Assembly (NCBI RefSeq): GCF_023155745.1
Contig: NZ_JAKNUS010000002.1
Coordinates: 186,001 to 250,000, forward strand
Length of the DNA stretch: 64,000 nt
Origin: Microbacterium kunmingense
Lineage (GTDB): Bacteria; Actinomycetota; Actinomycetes; Actinomycetales; Microbacteriaceae
Reading direction: 5' to 3'
Positions 36,328 through 44,744 of this stretch are shown in pieces (within the stretch, counting starts at the first letter, position 1; each line of letters begins with the position of its first letter). A program made the translations under genes and the position numbers. Below the pieces are notes generated by a model, which saw only the letters and a list, made by a program, of their open reading frames with translations, searched no databases and was not told the DNA's origin.

Positions 36328-38097
36328 TCAGCTCGCGGAGCGTCCGAGGAGCGCCGCCCGCGCCTCGCGACGCTCGCGCTGCGCCTCGGGGTCGGGCACC
36401 GGAACCGCGGCGATGAGCCGCTGGGTGTAGGGGTCCTTCGCACCGCGCAGGATCTCGTCGCGAGTGCCGGTCTCGACGAGCTTGCCCAGGTGCATCACGC
36501 TGATGCGGTGGGCGAGGATGTCGACGACGGCGAGGTCGTGGCTGATGAACAGGCACGCGAACTGCAGCTCCTGCTGCAGCTCCTGGAGGAGATCCAGGAA
36601 GCGCGCCTGCACCGAGACATCCAGGGCAGAGGTCGGCTCGTCGGCGACGAGCAGCTCGGGCGCGAGGGCCAGGGCGCGGGCGATTCCGACGCGCTGGCGC
36701 TGACCGCCCGACAGCTCGTGCGGGAAGCGGTTGCGGTACGACCGGGGAAGCTCGACCTGGTCGAGCAGGTCCTCGACCCGGCGGTCGAGGTCTTTGCCCT
36801 TGGCCTCGCCGGCGAGGAGGATCGGCTCTCCGATCGACTGACCGATCGGCATCCGGGGGTTCAGCGACGAGGCGGGGTCCTGGAAGACGATGCCGGTGCG
36901 CCGGCGGATCGCGAAGAGATCCTTCTGCGTCGCGTGGGAGATGTCGGTGCCCACGGTGGTGAGCGTGCCCTCCGCGATCGGGATGAGCCCGATCGCCGCG
37001 CGGCCGATCGTGGTCTTCCCCGAGCCCGACTCCCCCACGAGGCCCATGATCTCGCCGGGGTAGATCTTCAGATCGATGTGCTCGGCGGCGCGGAACGCGG
37101 GGATCCGTCCGCGCTTGGGGTACTCGATCGCGACATCCTCGAACGACAGCACCGGCTCGCGCGTCTCGGTGACCCGCTGGGTGTTGGCGTGCTCGCGGAT
37201 GGAGGCCATCGTCGGAACCGTGGACGTTTCGCTTGCCACCTCCTCGGGGGCCGTCTCGTCGATGGGCTCCAGCACGCCGAGACCGAGGTGGGGCACCGAG
37301 GCCAGCAGCTGCTGGGTGTAGGGGTGGGTTGGCTTGTGGAAGATGTCTTCCACGGAGCCCGCCTCCACGACGATGCCGTTCTTCATCACCATGATGCGGT
37401 CGGCGAGGTCGGCGACGACCCCCATGTCGTGGGTGATGAGGATGATCGCCGAGTCCAGCCGCTTGTGGAGGTTGCGGAGCAGGTCGAGGATCTCGGCCTG
37501 CACCGTGACATCGAGGGCGGTGGTCGGCTCGTCGGCGATGAGGAGGAGCGGGTCGCACGAGATCGACTGTGCAATCATCGCGCGCTGGCGCTGACCGCCC
37601 GAGAGCTGGTGCGGGTACTTGTGGAACGACTGCTCGGGGTTGGGCATCTCCACCAGGCGCAGCAGCTCGATCGCGCGCTCCTTCGCCGCCGAGGGGGCCA
37701 GCGCACGGTCGTGGGAGCGCAGCGCCTCGGTGATCTGGAATCCGATCGTGTAGACCGGGTTCAGCGCCGTCATCGGCTCCTGGAAGATCACGGCGATCTC
37801 GTTGCCGCGCAGCGACCGGATGGTGGCCTGGTCGACACCGCGCAGCTCGCGCCCGAGGAGCTTGATCGAACCGGTGACCCGGGCGTTCTCGGGCAGGAGC
37901 CCGAGGAGCGACATGGAGCTCGTGGACTTCCCCGACCCCGACTCGCCCACGATCGCGAGGACCTCGCCGCGGCGGACGGTGTAGTTCATGTCGACGGCGG
38001 CGGGGTAGAACTCCCCGTCCACCCAGAAGTCGACGTTCAGTCCGTCGACCTCGAGGATCGTCTCGGGGGCGCCGGTGTTGGCGGTGGTGTCAGTCAT
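36328..38097 (-). CDS. Peptide-type ABC transporter ATPase, two fused nucleotide-binding domains
   Basis: 589-residue fusion of DppD-like and DppF-like subunits. The first domain has GESGSGKST, LSGGQRQRAM and LLLIADEPTTALD; the second has GESGSGKTT, LSGGQRQRVG and LLVADEPTSALD. Each has the C-terminal oligopeptide-transporter signature (HPYTQQLLASVP and DPYTQRLIAAVP). It powers import of peptides or related solutes through the permeases at 38749-41468. The ATG at 38097 is chosen; an alternative ATG lies at 38112. A gene on the opposite strand separates it from the permeases, so it probably has its own promoter. Confidence 0.93.
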   Translation of the reverse strand: MTDTTANTGAPETILEVDGLNVDFWVDGEFYPAAVDMNYTVRRGEVLAIVGESGSGKSTSSMSLLGLLPENARVTGSIKLLGRELRGVDQATIRSLRGNEIAVIFQEPMTALNPVYTIGFQITEALRSHDRALAPSAAKERAIELLRLVEMPNPEQSFHKYPHQLSGGQRQRAMIAQSISCDPLLLIADEPTTALDVTVQAEILDLLRNLHKRLDSAIILITHDMGVVADLADRIMVMKNGIVVEAGSVEDIFHKPTHPYTQQLLASVPHLGLGVLEPIDETAPEEVASETSTVPTMASIREHANTQRVTETREPVLSFEDVAIEYPKRGRIPAFRAAEHIDLKIYPGEIMGLVGESGSGKTTIGRAAIGLIPIAEGTLTTVGTDISHATQKDLFAIRRRTGIVFQDPASSLNPRMPIGQSIGEPILLAGEAKGKDLDRRVEDLLDQVELPRSYRNRFPHELSGGQRQRVGIARALALAPELLVADEPTSALDVSVQARFLDLLQELQQELQFACLFISHDLAVVDILAHRISVMHLGKLVETGTRDEILRGAKDPYTQRLIAAVPVPDPEAQRERREARAALLGRSAS

Positions 38098-38129
38098 GCG
38101 GTGGCATCCCATCTGAGAAGCTTGAGGTC

Positions 38130-38738
38130 ATGGCGTTCCAGGAGGTCGACTACAGGCCGGTGTTCGGCCGCATCCTCGCTGTCGTGACCGTGGTGTTGTG
38201 CGCGGGGGGCATCATCGCGCTGTGGGTGGATGACCCGGGGTCGGGGCTGCGCTACTCGTGGCCCCTGGTGTTCATCGCCGTGCTGGCGTGGACCTTCTTC
38301 TGGCGTCCTCGCCTGAAGGTCGAGCCGCACGGGGTGACGGTCGTCAACGTGCTGCGTACGCACTTCGTGCCGTGGCCGGCGATCCGCGACATCGACACGC
38401 GCTTCGCGCTGACACTGCGGACCGGGCGCGGAAAGGTGCCGGTGTGGGCGGCGCCGGCGCCAGGCCGGCACCGCGCACTCGGACTCGCCGAGAAGGACTT
38501 CGACGGGGTCGGCGGGAGCGCCCGCGGCCAGTTCGGCTCGCTCCGCCCGAGCGACGCCGTCTCGACGCCGACCGGAAACCTCGCCCAGCTCATCCGCGGC
38601 CAGTGGGAGGCGCTGCGCGCCCAGGGCCTCCTCGCCCCCGGGGAGGACCCCGAGGCCGAGAAGGTCACCTGGCACGTGGGCACGGTCGCCGCGCTCGTGA
38701 TCAGCGGCGCGGCGACCGTCCTCGGACTCGCGCTGTAG
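38130..38738 (+). CDS. PH-domain-like membrane protein
   Basis: 202-residue protein with two N-terminal membrane helices (about 12-32 and 40-58), a bacterial PH-like domain (RPRLKVEPHGVTVVNVLRTH, VPWPAIRDIDT) and a final C-terminal hydrophobic helix. Function is unknown. It lies antisense to the flanking ABC transporter genes, with 32 and 10 bp to its neighbours. Confidence 0.75.
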   Translation: MAFQEVDYRPVFGRILAVVTVVLCAGGIIALWVDDPGSGLRYSWPLVFIAVLAWTFFWRPRLKVEPHGVTVVNVLRTHFVPWPAIRDIDTRFALTLRTGRGKVPVWAAPAPGRHRALGLAEKDFDGVGGSARGQFGSLRPSDAVSTPTGNLAQLIRGQWEALRAQGLLAPGEDPEAEKVTWHVGTVAALVISGAATVLGLAL

Positions 38739-38748
38739 GGGCGCCACG

Positions 38749-39951
38749 TCAGCGCTCCGGATCGAACCGGCCGTGACCGGCATCGCCGGGCTCTTCGGGG
38801 CGGGGGTCGTGATAGTTCTCGACATCGCCGGTGTAGACCGCCTCGCCGGCGACCGTCACCGAGGCAGGGTCTCGCGGGTCGACCCGGTCGACGATCGGCC
38901 CCGAAGGCGTCTTCGCGCGGCCGGCGCGGGCCATCGCGCGCTCGCTGGGCATCTTCTTCTGACGCGGGTCGAAGGCATCGCGGAGGCCATCGCCGATGAA
39001 GTTCACGCACAGCGCGATCGCGATGATGAAGATACCCGGCCACCAGAACAGCCACGGGCGGGTGGAGAACGCCGCTTGGTTGTCCGAGACGATCTTTCCG
39101 AGCGAGGTGTCGGGTGACTGCACGCCGAAGCCCAGGAAGCTCAGCGCCGACTCGAGCAGGATCGCGCCCGCCATGAGGAGCGTCGCGTTGACGACGATGA
39201 CGCCGACGGCGTTGGGGAGGATGTGGCGGAAGATGATGCGTCGGTCGCGTGCACCCGACACCCTCGCGGCATCCACGAATTCGCGTTCGCGGAGCGTCAA
39301 GAACTCACCGCGCACGAGTCGCGCCAGGGTCGTCCAGGCGAAGAGGCCGATGACGACGCCGAGGACAGCGGCTCCGAGGTTGCCCAGCGCATTTCCGAGC
39401 ACCGCACCGATGACGATGAGCGGGATCGTGATGATGATGTCGGTGAAGCGCATGAGCACCGAGTCCGCCCACTTGCGGTAATACCCCGCGATGGCACCGA
39501 TGACGACGCCGATGATCGTCGCGACGACACCGGCGATGACCATCACCATGAGCGACTGCTGGGCGCCGCGCATGACGACCGCGAAGGTGTCGCGACCGAC
39601 CTCATCCTGGCCGAACGGGTGGTTGCCGAAGGCGATCCCGGCGCCGCCGAGGAATTCGGGGATGAGGCTGAGGGTCGGCGCACCGCGGTTCTCGACGGTC
39701 GGGATCTCCCGCCAGTCGTACTGCCACCAGCCCGGGATGCGGAGACTTCCGATCTCGATGCCCACCGAAGTGAAGGACAGGACCACGATGAACGCCAGCA
39801 CGATCATCGAGGTCACGGCCGCGCGATGCCGGAAGAACCGGCGGCGGACGATCTGGCCCTGGCTGAGGCCCTCGGTCTCGCGCTGCTCGATCGAGATCTC
39901 CGCGGTGGCCTCGGCCTCGCGGTTGTCAGGTCCTTGTGTGACGGTGCTCAT
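38749..39951 (-). CDS. Peptide-type ABC transporter permease (DppC-like)
   Basis: 400-residue inner-membrane permease. About six helices carry the binding-protein-dependent transport domain, and the EAA loop reads EREFVDAARVSGARDRRIIF. N-terminal (about 1-45) and C-terminal (about 340-400) cytosolic extensions are polar. ATG 39951 overlaps the upstream permease stop by one base (TGATG). Confidence 0.92.
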   Translation of the reverse strand: MSTVTQGPDNREAEATAEISIEQRETEGLSQGQIVRRRFFRHRAAVTSMIVLAFIVVLSFTSVGIEIGSLRIPGWWQYDWREIPTVENRGAPTLSLIPEFLGGAGIAFGNHPFGQDEVGRDTFAVVMRGAQQSLMVMVIAGVVATIIGVVIGAIAGYYRKWADSVLMRFTDIIITIPLIVIGAVLGNALGNLGAAVLGVVIGLFAWTTLARLVRGEFLTLREREFVDAARVSGARDRRIIFRHILPNAVGVIVVNATLLMAGAILLESALSFLGFGVQSPDTSLGKIVSDNQAAFSTRPWLFWWPGIFIIAIALCVNFIGDGLRDAFDPRQKKMPSERAMARAGRAKTPSGPIVDRVDPRDPASVTVAGEAVYTGDVENYHDPRPEEPGDAGHGRFDPER

Positions 39952-41468
39952 CAGCCCACCTTGATTCTCGGGTCGAGCGCGGCGTAGACGAGGTCCGCGA
40001 TGAGATTGAACAACACGGCCAGCGTCCCGGTGACGACGAAGAACGCCATGATCGGGTTCGGATCGGACACACGGAGCGCGTCGACGAACAGGCGCCCCAT
40101 TCCGGTCCAGCCGAAGATCGTCTCCGTGACCACCGCGCCGCCGACGAGGGCGCCGACGTCGAACGCGATGATCGTCGTGATCGGGATGAGAGCGTTGCGG
40201 AACGCGTGACGCACCACGACCGTGCGTTCGGTGAGACCCTTCGACCGTGCCGTGCGGATGTAGTCCTGGTTCATCACCTCGAGCAGGCTCGCCCGGGAGT
40301 ACCGGGTGTACGAGGCGAACGAGATCAGCACGATCGCGATCGTCGGGAGCAGCAGGTGGGTGTAGAGGTCGATGCCCTGCACCCAGAAGTTGCCCCCGAG
40401 TCCCGGTGTCGACGCGCCCACGGTGGCGATCGGCCGACCCCGGATGCGGCTGGAGTTGGCGTAGGCCTCCCAGTACGACATGTACTTGTCGAGGGCGATG
40501 AGTCCCGCGGCGAAGACGCCGACGAGGATCGCGGTGCGGATGACCGGGCCCCGGTCGGGAGCGCCGAAGAACCACCCGATAGCGCCGGTCACCACGATCG
40601 TGAGGACGATCAGCAGCACGAAGAAGCCCAGCGTCATCCCGTTCAGGATGTAGTTCATCATCGGGAAGTACAGCGCGATGCCGAGCGCCGCCACCGCCAG
40701 GGAAGCGTAGAGCGCCTTGCGGTTGCGGAGGCCCGTGGAGATGGCGGTGATGCCGAAGGCGATGCCGATGACCAGTGCCGCGTAGACGACGATGCCGATG
40801 CTCGGGTCGGCGAACCACTGGGTTGCCGACAGGTAGGCGAGGACTCCCGCGGTGGCGAGGGTCGCCGCGCCGAACACGATGAGGCGCCGCTTCCAGTGGC
40901 CGCCGATCAGCGACATCCACAGCACACCCGCGATCAGCGCTATCAGCACGATTGCGGGTATCGCGATCGTCGGATCGCCGAGCCACGAGTTGAGCTGGAT
41001 CGCGCCGTACTGCTTCAGCAGCACCGCCACCCAGAAGATCGGAAGGGAGAAGAAGAGGAACGCGATGAGCGTGACCGCGTAGTCGAAGCCGGTGTACTGG
41101 CGAAGCGCCGAGATGATGCCGACCGTGATGCCAAGGACGATCGCCACGACCGTCGCCGTCGTCACCAGCGTCAGCGTCGACGTCAGTGCGTTGGAGAGGA
41201 GGGCGTTGACCGACTGGTTCTGAATGCTGATGCCGAGGTCGCCGCGGAAGAGGCCGCCGAGCCACAGGAAGTAGCGCAGCGGTGCGGGGACATCCAGGTT
41301 GAGAAGCCGCGTGCGGGCTTCCATGAGCTCCGCCTTGTTGGGAGCGTTGGACTGTCTGAGCTCCTCGAGGGGGTCACCCGAGAGCGAGACCAGGATGTAC
41401 ATCAAGAACGTGGCGGCGAAGAGCACGAAGATCGACGCGATCAACCGCCGGATGATGAATGAAGCCAT
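39951..41468 (-). CDS. Peptide-type ABC transporter permease (DppB-like) with extra membrane domain
   Basis: 505-residue permease, about 170 residues longer than a usual DppB (310-340). The standard N-terminus (ASFIIRRLIASIFVLFAATF) and C-terminal EAA loop (QDYIRTARSKGLTERTVVVR) bracket an insertion of about residues 165-340 that adds several hydrophobic helices. The insertion may form an accessory membrane module. It is coupled by TGATG to the second permease. Confidence 0.9.
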   Translation of the reverse strand: MASFIIRRLIASIFVLFAATFLMYILVSLSGDPLEELRQSNAPNKAELMEARTRLLNLDVPAPLRYFLWLGGLFRGDLGISIQNQSVNALLSNALTSTLTLVTTATVVAIVLGITVGIISALRQYTGFDYAVTLIAFLFFSLPIFWVAVLLKQYGAIQLNSWLGDPTIAIPAIVLIALIAGVLWMSLIGGHWKRRLIVFGAATLATAGVLAYLSATQWFADPSIGIVVYAALVIGIAFGITAISTGLRNRKALYASLAVAALGIALYFPMMNYILNGMTLGFFVLLIVLTIVVTGAIGWFFGAPDRGPVIRTAILVGVFAAGLIALDKYMSYWEAYANSSRIRGRPIATVGASTPGLGGNFWVQGIDLYTHLLLPTIAIVLISFASYTRYSRASLLEVMNQDYIRTARSKGLTERTVVVRHAFRNALIPITTIIAFDVGALVGGAVVTETIFGWTGMGRLFVDALRVSDPNPIMAFFVVTGTLAVLFNLIADLVYAALDPRIKVG

Positions 41469-41568
41469 GGTGAGGCTGCCTGCCTATCGATGAGTCGGCA
41501 CGGCGCGCGCGGGAGCGGGGGATGCAGCTCGGGCGTGCGGCTGCCGCGGGGAGAAGTCTAACAAGCGG

Positions 41569-41604
41569 GAGGGGTGCAGATTCCCGAGGGAATCTGCACC
41601 CCTC
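41569..41604 (-). terminator. Intergenic hairpin between binding protein and permease genes
   Basis: Perfect 17-bp arms 41569-41585 and 41588-41604 with a minimal loop, 50 bp past the binding-protein stop on the minus strand. Only a weak T-rich stretch follows (GCTTGTTAG), so it probably attenuates read-through or protects the 3' end. Confidence 0.7.
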
Positions 41605-41656
41605 GACCTTGGTGCGGGTTCAGGCGGCGTGCGCCTGAGTCAGACCGTGGTCTCGC

Positions 41657-43492
41657 TTACTCCTCCGAGCCGGCGTCCGTGACTTCCCAGTCCCACGCGT
41701 TCCAGAAGATGGTCGGCGCGAGGATCGACGGGTCGATGTTCGTCACGCGGTCGCTGAAGGCAGTGACCTCGGGGAACTGGTAGATCGTCACGCCGTAGAA
41801 GTCCTCCCACAGCAGACGGTCCATCTCGACCTGGAGCTCGATCTGAGTCTCCTCGTCGAAGGTGGTGTTCAGCTCGGTGATGATCTCGTCAACCCGCTCG
41901 TTCGAGTAGAAGTTGAGGTTGTTGATACCACCGGTGACGAAGGTCGGCAGCGAGTTGGTGACACCCAGGCTCGTCGACTGCCATCCGAACAGCGAGGCGT
42001 CGTAGGCGCCGGGGGTGCCGAGCAGGCCACCCCAGTCCTCGGAGCCACAGTCGGTGACGTTGAAGCCGGCCTCGTTGGCCGACTGCTGGATGAGCGCGAA
42101 CTCGTTGACACGACGCGGGTTGTTCGAGGCGTACAGGATGCAGACCTCGGTGTTGGTGACGCCCGACTCCTGCAGGAGCTGGCGAGCGCCCTCGATGTCG
42201 ACCTCGGCGTAGTCGGCGGAGGTGTTGGTCGAGGCGGCCTCGTCGTAGCCCGCGGCACCGGGGACGAACAGCTGCGAGTCACGGAGGATCGCGTCGTCGC
42301 CGATGATCGGCTTGATGAGGGTGTCGACGATCTCCTGGCGCGGGATGGTCTTCATGAAGGCCTCACGCACGAGGGGGTTGGAGAAGATGTTCTCCGGGTT
42401 GCGACCCTGGTCGAACTGCAGGTCGACGTGCTCGTACGTGCCACCGAGACCGGTGTTCACGGTGATGCCGTCGATGCCCTCGAGCGCCGTGGTGATGTCG
42501 GCGGTCGCCTGCGGCTGGATGATGTCGACCTCGCCGTTCTCCAGCGCCTGAACCGCAGCGAGCGGGTCGGGGATGAAGCGGACGGTGATCTCCTCGATGT
42601 TCGCGGTGTTGTCACCGGAGTACTCGGGGTTGGCCGTCAGGGTGATGTACTCGTCGGCGACGAAGTCGCTGATCATGTACGGGCCGCTGGCGGTGACGAG
42701 CTCGGGGTCCTCGGGCATCGAGGTGAAGTTGAAGCCCGAGTTCCAGAACGAGGCCATCGGCGCGAGCGCGGCGGCGTCGTTCGACTCGATCGCGTCGAGG
42801 ACGGCCTGCTTGGCCTCCTCGTTGTCCTCGAGACCGAGGGCGTTCTTGGCGATCACGTGCGCGGGAAGCGGCGAGGTGAAGACGAGCTCCCAGTCGACGA
42901 ACGGCTGGTCGAAGGTCATTGTGATGGAGCGGCCGTCTTCGCCGATCTCGGGGGTCTCGCTCACGAGGCCCATGCCCGACTCGGGGGTCGCGCCCGAGTC
43001 GAAGTAGACGACATCGGTCGGGAACGCCTCGGTGAACTCGCCCGTCTCGGGGTCGGTGAACTCGCCCGGGTCGAAGTCCGGGGTGTCCAGCGCACGCGAC
43101 AGGGCGGCCCAGTTGAGCATGAGGTCAGCGGCGTCGATCGGCGTGCCGTCGGACCAGTTGACACCCTCGTTGACCGTGAACGTGACCGTCAGCGGGTCCT
43201 CGCTGACGAGCTCGTAGGTGCCGAACGAGGTGTTCTGCACGAGCTCGGGCGTGTTGTTGTAGTAGTTGAAGCCGTCCAACACCAGGTAGTTGATGTTGTT
43301 GTTGGCGGTGGCGTTTCCGAACGACGTGTTGCCGTTCATCGAGTAGAACGCCTGGTTCCACGCCGCGGTGATGGACGATCCTTCGACCAGACCCGAGTCG
43401 TCGCCGGCATCGCCGCCGCCGCCCGGGGCGCAGCCCGAGATCACGAGTGCGCCGACCGCGGTGAGTCCCACCGCGATCGAGAAGCGCTTCAT
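41657..43492 (-). CDS. Peptide-type ABC transporter substrate-binding lipoprotein
   Basis: About 611-residue family 5 extracellular solute-binding protein. The signal peptide MKRFSIAVGLTAVGALVISG ends in the lipobox ISGC, followed by a Gly/Asp-rich linker. The body carries the family's peptide-binding fold (GVNWSDGTPIDAADLMLNW near the N-terminal third). It captures peptides or similar solutes for the adjacent permeases. AGGAGGAA (43501-43508) precedes; ATG 43492 is preferred, with GTG 43498 two codons upstream as an alternative. Confidence 0.92.
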   Translation of the reverse strand: MKRFSIAVGLTAVGALVISGCAPGGGGDAGDDSGLVEGSSITAAWNQAFYSMNGNTSFGNATANNNINYLVLDGFNYYNNTPELVQNTSFGTYELVSEDPLTVTFTVNEGVNWSDGTPIDAADLMLNWAALSRALDTPDFDPGEFTDPETGEFTEAFPTDVVYFDSGATPESGMGLVSETPEIGEDGRSITMTFDQPFVDWELVFTSPLPAHVIAKNALGLEDNEEAKQAVLDAIESNDAAALAPMASFWNSGFNFTSMPEDPELVTASGPYMISDFVADEYITLTANPEYSGDNTANIEEITVRFIPDPLAAVQALENGEVDIIQPQATADITTALEGIDGITVNTGLGGTYEHVDLQFDQGRNPENIFSNPLVREAFMKTIPRQEIVDTLIKPIIGDDAILRDSQLFVPGAAGYDEAASTNTSADYAEVDIEGARQLLQESGVTNTEVCILYASNNPRRVNEFALIQQSANEAGFNVTDCGSEDWGGLLGTPGAYDASLFGWQSTSLGVTNSLPTFVTGGINNLNFYSNERVDEIITELNTTFDEETQIELQVEMDRLLWEDFYGVTIYQFPEVTAFSDRVTNIDPSILAPTIFWNAWDWEVTDAGSEE

Positions 43493-43540
43493 TCTCACTG
43501 TTCCTCCTGTGCAGGGTTGTGCGCACGCGAAAAGGCCTGG

Positions 43541-43546
43541 ACCTTA
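43541..43546 (-). promoter_or_regulatory. Candidate -10 box of the ABC importer operon
   Basis: Minus-strand TAAGGT, giving a leader of about 45 nt that includes AGGAGGAA. Confidence 0.45.
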
Positions 43547-43658
43547 CGCCGCGCGGATACCGAAACCCTAAGCACGCCCTCTGTGGATGGTCAAAAGGGT
43601 GGCCCAAAACGTTACAGAGCCTTAACTCAGAGCGACCGCGATGTGACAATCTGACAAG

Positions 43659-44519
43659 ATGGCCGCCGTGATGCCCTCGGACGATGTGAGGAATCCCACG
43701 GCGCCTTCGCGGTCCCGCACATGGTGGGAGATCGGCATCGTGCTGGCCATCACGGTCGGGCAGAGCGCCGTCTACAGCATCCTGTCCTTCGTCCGGTCGA
43801 TCATCCGCGCCCTCGAAGAAGACCGTCGCATCTCGGATCAGCAGACGCAGCTCAACCCCTCGCGCGACACCGCGGCCATCTGGGATCTCGTCTACCAGCT
43901 GCTCGACATCTTCTTCTCGCTGGCGCTGGTCGCGCTGGTGATCTACCTGCTCTGGGAACCGGGGAAGAGCGCCTTCGCAAGAATCGGATTGGACTTCCGC
44001 CGCTTCGGCGGCGACCTCGGCCGTGCTGTGCTGCTCGGCCTCGTCATCGGCGTGCCGGGCCTCGGCCTCTATGTGCTCGGTCGCGCGCTCGGATTGACGG
44101 TCGCGGTGGTCGCATCCCCCCTGGATGCCGCCTGGTACACCGTTCCCCTCCTCCTGCTCGCGGCCCTTCGGGCCGGTCTGACCGAGGAGGTCATCTTCCT
44201 CGGGTATCTCTTCGATCGCCTGCGGCGGGTCGGGTGGTCGTGGTGGGCGATCATCCTCGCCACCGCCGGCCTCCGGGCGGCGTATCACGCATATCAGGGC
44301 GTCGGTGCGATCGTCGGGAACTTCGTGATGGGGGTGGTCTTCGGCTGGTGCTACCGCCGCTGGGGTCGGGTGATGCCGCTCGTGATCACGCACACCCTCA
44401 TCGACATCGTTGCGTTCGTCGGCTACCCCCTGGCCGTTGCACTCTTCCCCGGCGTCTTCGCCCCCGTGATCCCCACCCCCACCCCCACGCCCACGCCCAC
44501 CGCTTCCCCCACCCCCTGA
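43659..44519 (+). CDS. CPBP-family intramembrane protease-like protein
   Basis: 286-residue membrane protein with about six to eight helices of the CPBP (Abi/CAAX protease-like) family. Motif 1 reads TEEVIFLGYL, retaining the Glu pair but with Leu where Arg is usual (EExxxR). A His follows in AAYHAYQG, and motif 3 is VITHTLID. It may therefore have altered or no protease activity. The C-terminus is a Pro-Thr repeat (PTPTPTPTPTASPTP) coded by a CCCACC-type hexamer tract at about 44471-44516. It is divergent from the ABC importer. Confidence 0.83.
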   Translation: MAAVMPSDDVRNPTAPSRSRTWWEIGIVLAITVGQSAVYSILSFVRSIIRALEEDRRISDQQTQLNPSRDTAAIWDLVYQLLDIFFSLALVALVIYLLWEPGKSAFARIGLDFRRFGGDLGRAVLLGLVIGVPGLGLYVLGRALGLTVAVVASPLDAAWYTVPLLLLAALRAGLTEEVIFLGYLFDRLRRVGWSWWAIILATAGLRAAYHAYQGVGAIVGNFVMGVVFGWCYRRWGRVMPLVITHTLIDIVAFVGYPLAVALFPGVFAPVIPTPTPTPTPTASPTP

Positions 44520-44565
44520 CCTCGCGCCCCGCTCCCGGTTCCCCCCTCACGCACCCACTCTTCGA

Positions 44566-44632
44566 CGAGAGTGCATCTGGGCGCCGAGGATTCGGGGCCG
44601 CCCCGCGTTCTCGGCGCCCAGATGGATTCTCG
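44566..44632. repeat. 67-bp palindrome, left bracket of the AbiEi/Vsr-like gene
   Basis: Arms 44566-44588 and 44610-44632 pair over 23 bp with two mismatches around a 21-nt loop that itself can form a short GGGG/CCCC stem. The outer arm (44566-44591, 26 bp) is identical in inverted orientation to 45746-45771. Confidence 0.9.
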
Positions 44633-44744
44633 GGCGGCACGCGCGGGGCCGGCGAGGTTCCTGCACAGGCCGGCTCGACCGCGAGTCATCCACAATCTGG
44701 GGAGACCCGCGTACCGCCGTCGGGCTCACCGTCAGGGTGAACGG

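Noticed and set aside
44571..44744. Upstream extension of the AbiEi/Vsr-like gene
   Set aside because: The extra residues only translate the palindrome, without conserved features; the wHTH-like region begins after ATG 44745.
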